Part shown: positions 63,753 to 64,000 of the stretch, piece by piece
How positions within the stretch are numbered: the stretch's first letter is position 1
Layout of the letters: the number at the start of each line of letters is the position of its first letter
Assembly: GCA_001570385.1 (NCBI GenBank)
Contig: BBYL01000012.1
Location: 248,001-312,000 of the forward strand
Length of the DNA stretch: 64,000 bases
Direction of reading: 5' to 3'
Source of the DNA: Microtetraspora glauca
GTDB taxonomy: Bacteria; Actinomycetota; Actinomycetes; Streptosporangiales; Streptosporangiaceae
Notes under the pieces: model-generated
What the model saw: only the letters and a program-made list of their open reading frames with translations
The model's database searches: none
Told to the model about the DNA's origin: nothing
Position numbers and translations under genes: made by a program

Positions 63753-63998
63753 TTATCTCCGGCTGGTGCGGGGGCCGGTGTAGGCGAAGGCCCAGCGATC
63801 CTGCCCAGCCCGATAGAGCTGGTAGCGGTCGGGGTTTCGGTAGCGGTCGCGGTTGTGGAACTGGCAGGTGGGGCCGAGTTTGTCCAGGTCGGTGGCGCCG
63901 CCGTCGCTCCAGTTGTCGATGTGGTCGATCTGGCAGAGGTGGGCGGGCAGGTGGCAGCCGTCGACCATGCAGGTGGCGTAGCGGGTGAGGATGACCCG
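63753..63998 (-). CDS. HNH endonuclease, C-terminal end (DUF222/13E12 type)
   Basis: About 81 C-terminal codons; the gene starts beyond base 64000. Reading RVILTRYATCMVDGCHLPAHLCQIDHI and so on, it has the zinc Cys pair (CMVDGC), the HNH metal core CQIDHIDNWSDGGATDLDKL and CQFHNRDRY. This matches the actinobacterial DUF222-HNH (13E12 repeat) proteins, often associated with mobile or repeated loci. Activity cannot be judged from the fragment. Confidence 0.85.
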   Translation of the reverse strand, partial: RVILTRYATCMVDGCHLPAHLCQIDHIDNWSDGGATDLDKLGPTCQFHNRDRYRNPDRYQLYRAGQDRWAFAYTGPRTSRR

Positions 63999-64000
63999 TC

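Noticed and set aside
63509-63988. 159-codon plus-strand frame at the right end
   Set aside because: Poor GC at third positions in its first part, repeats in the middle, and the last third is antisense to the HNH gene.

Overview
The window is GC-rich actinobacterial chromosome. Genes use GTG and TTG starts freely, overlap by 4 bp in GTGA or ATGA junctions, and include families typical of actinobacteria: a mycothiol-nitroreductase-like protein, separate Lnt and polyprenol-phosphate-mannose synthase, a SARP/AfsR-type regulator, WS/DGAT, and DUF5335/5709/3311. The style suggests Streptosporangiales (Streptosporangium, Nonomuraea or Microbispora type). That placement is an impression from gene content and was not computed. 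There are no rRNA or tRNA genes, insertion sequences, prophage or CRISPR arrays. It reads as chromosomal arm or core sequence with a catabolic island.

Layout. 1-5.6 kb: a sugar-uptake operon read leftwards (ROK repressor, lipoprotein binding protein, two permeases, GH4 glycosidase cut by the window edge), preceded by two 21-bp ROK-like operators. 5.6-14.2 kb, rightwards: a HelD-type RNA polymerase-associated helicase, a long hairpin-rich leader, lnt-ppm1, fxsA, and a YncE-like lipoprotein with a variant polysaccharide deacetylase. 14.2-25 kb: ROK sugar kinase, HAD phosphomutase-like protein, a P-type ATPase fused to hemerythrin, a STAS protein, DUF5335, a large SARP-ATPase regulator, an MBL-fold hydrolase, a small HTH protein and a TetR. 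25-36 kb: a TetR-controlled membrane pair, tex, a malectin-FN3-GH18 chitinase, an Rv2466c-like protein, a zinc-knuckle tail-anchored protein, an HTH_42 protein and a WYL regulator.

36.2-46 kb is a complete 4-hydroxybenzoate/protocatechuate beta-ketoadipate operon, pcaI-pcaJ-pcaF-pcaH-pcaG-pcaB-pcaL-pobA. It is transcribed away from a tandem double-IclR regulator. PobA makes protocatechuate, PcaHG cleave the ring, PcaB and the fused PcaL reach beta-ketoadipate, and PcaIJ and PcaF give succinyl-CoA and acetyl-CoA. No aromatic-acid permease lies beside it.

46-64 kb: a DHA2 exporter with a C-terminal winged-helix-like domain, several small membrane or acidic proteins, a WS/DGAT gene preceded by a 13-bp tandem repeat, a Ser/Thr kinase, a secreted intradiol-dioxygenase-like lipoprotein, a DUF3311-MctP solute symporter pair behind a CRP-like site, a CocE-type hydrolase, a fused trpE(G) with a fully readable trp attenuator, an ABC exporter pair and the C-terminal end of an HNH endonuclease.

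Two themes recur. Short tandem repeats are common, both in coding linkers and between genes. Several genes start 6-7 nt after a TAnnnT box, which suggests leaderless mRNAs. The best candidates for undescribed biology are the structured lnt leader (8.2-8.8 kb), the P-type ATPase-hemerythrin fusion, the exporter-winged-helix fusion and the TetR/membrane-methyltransferase locus.
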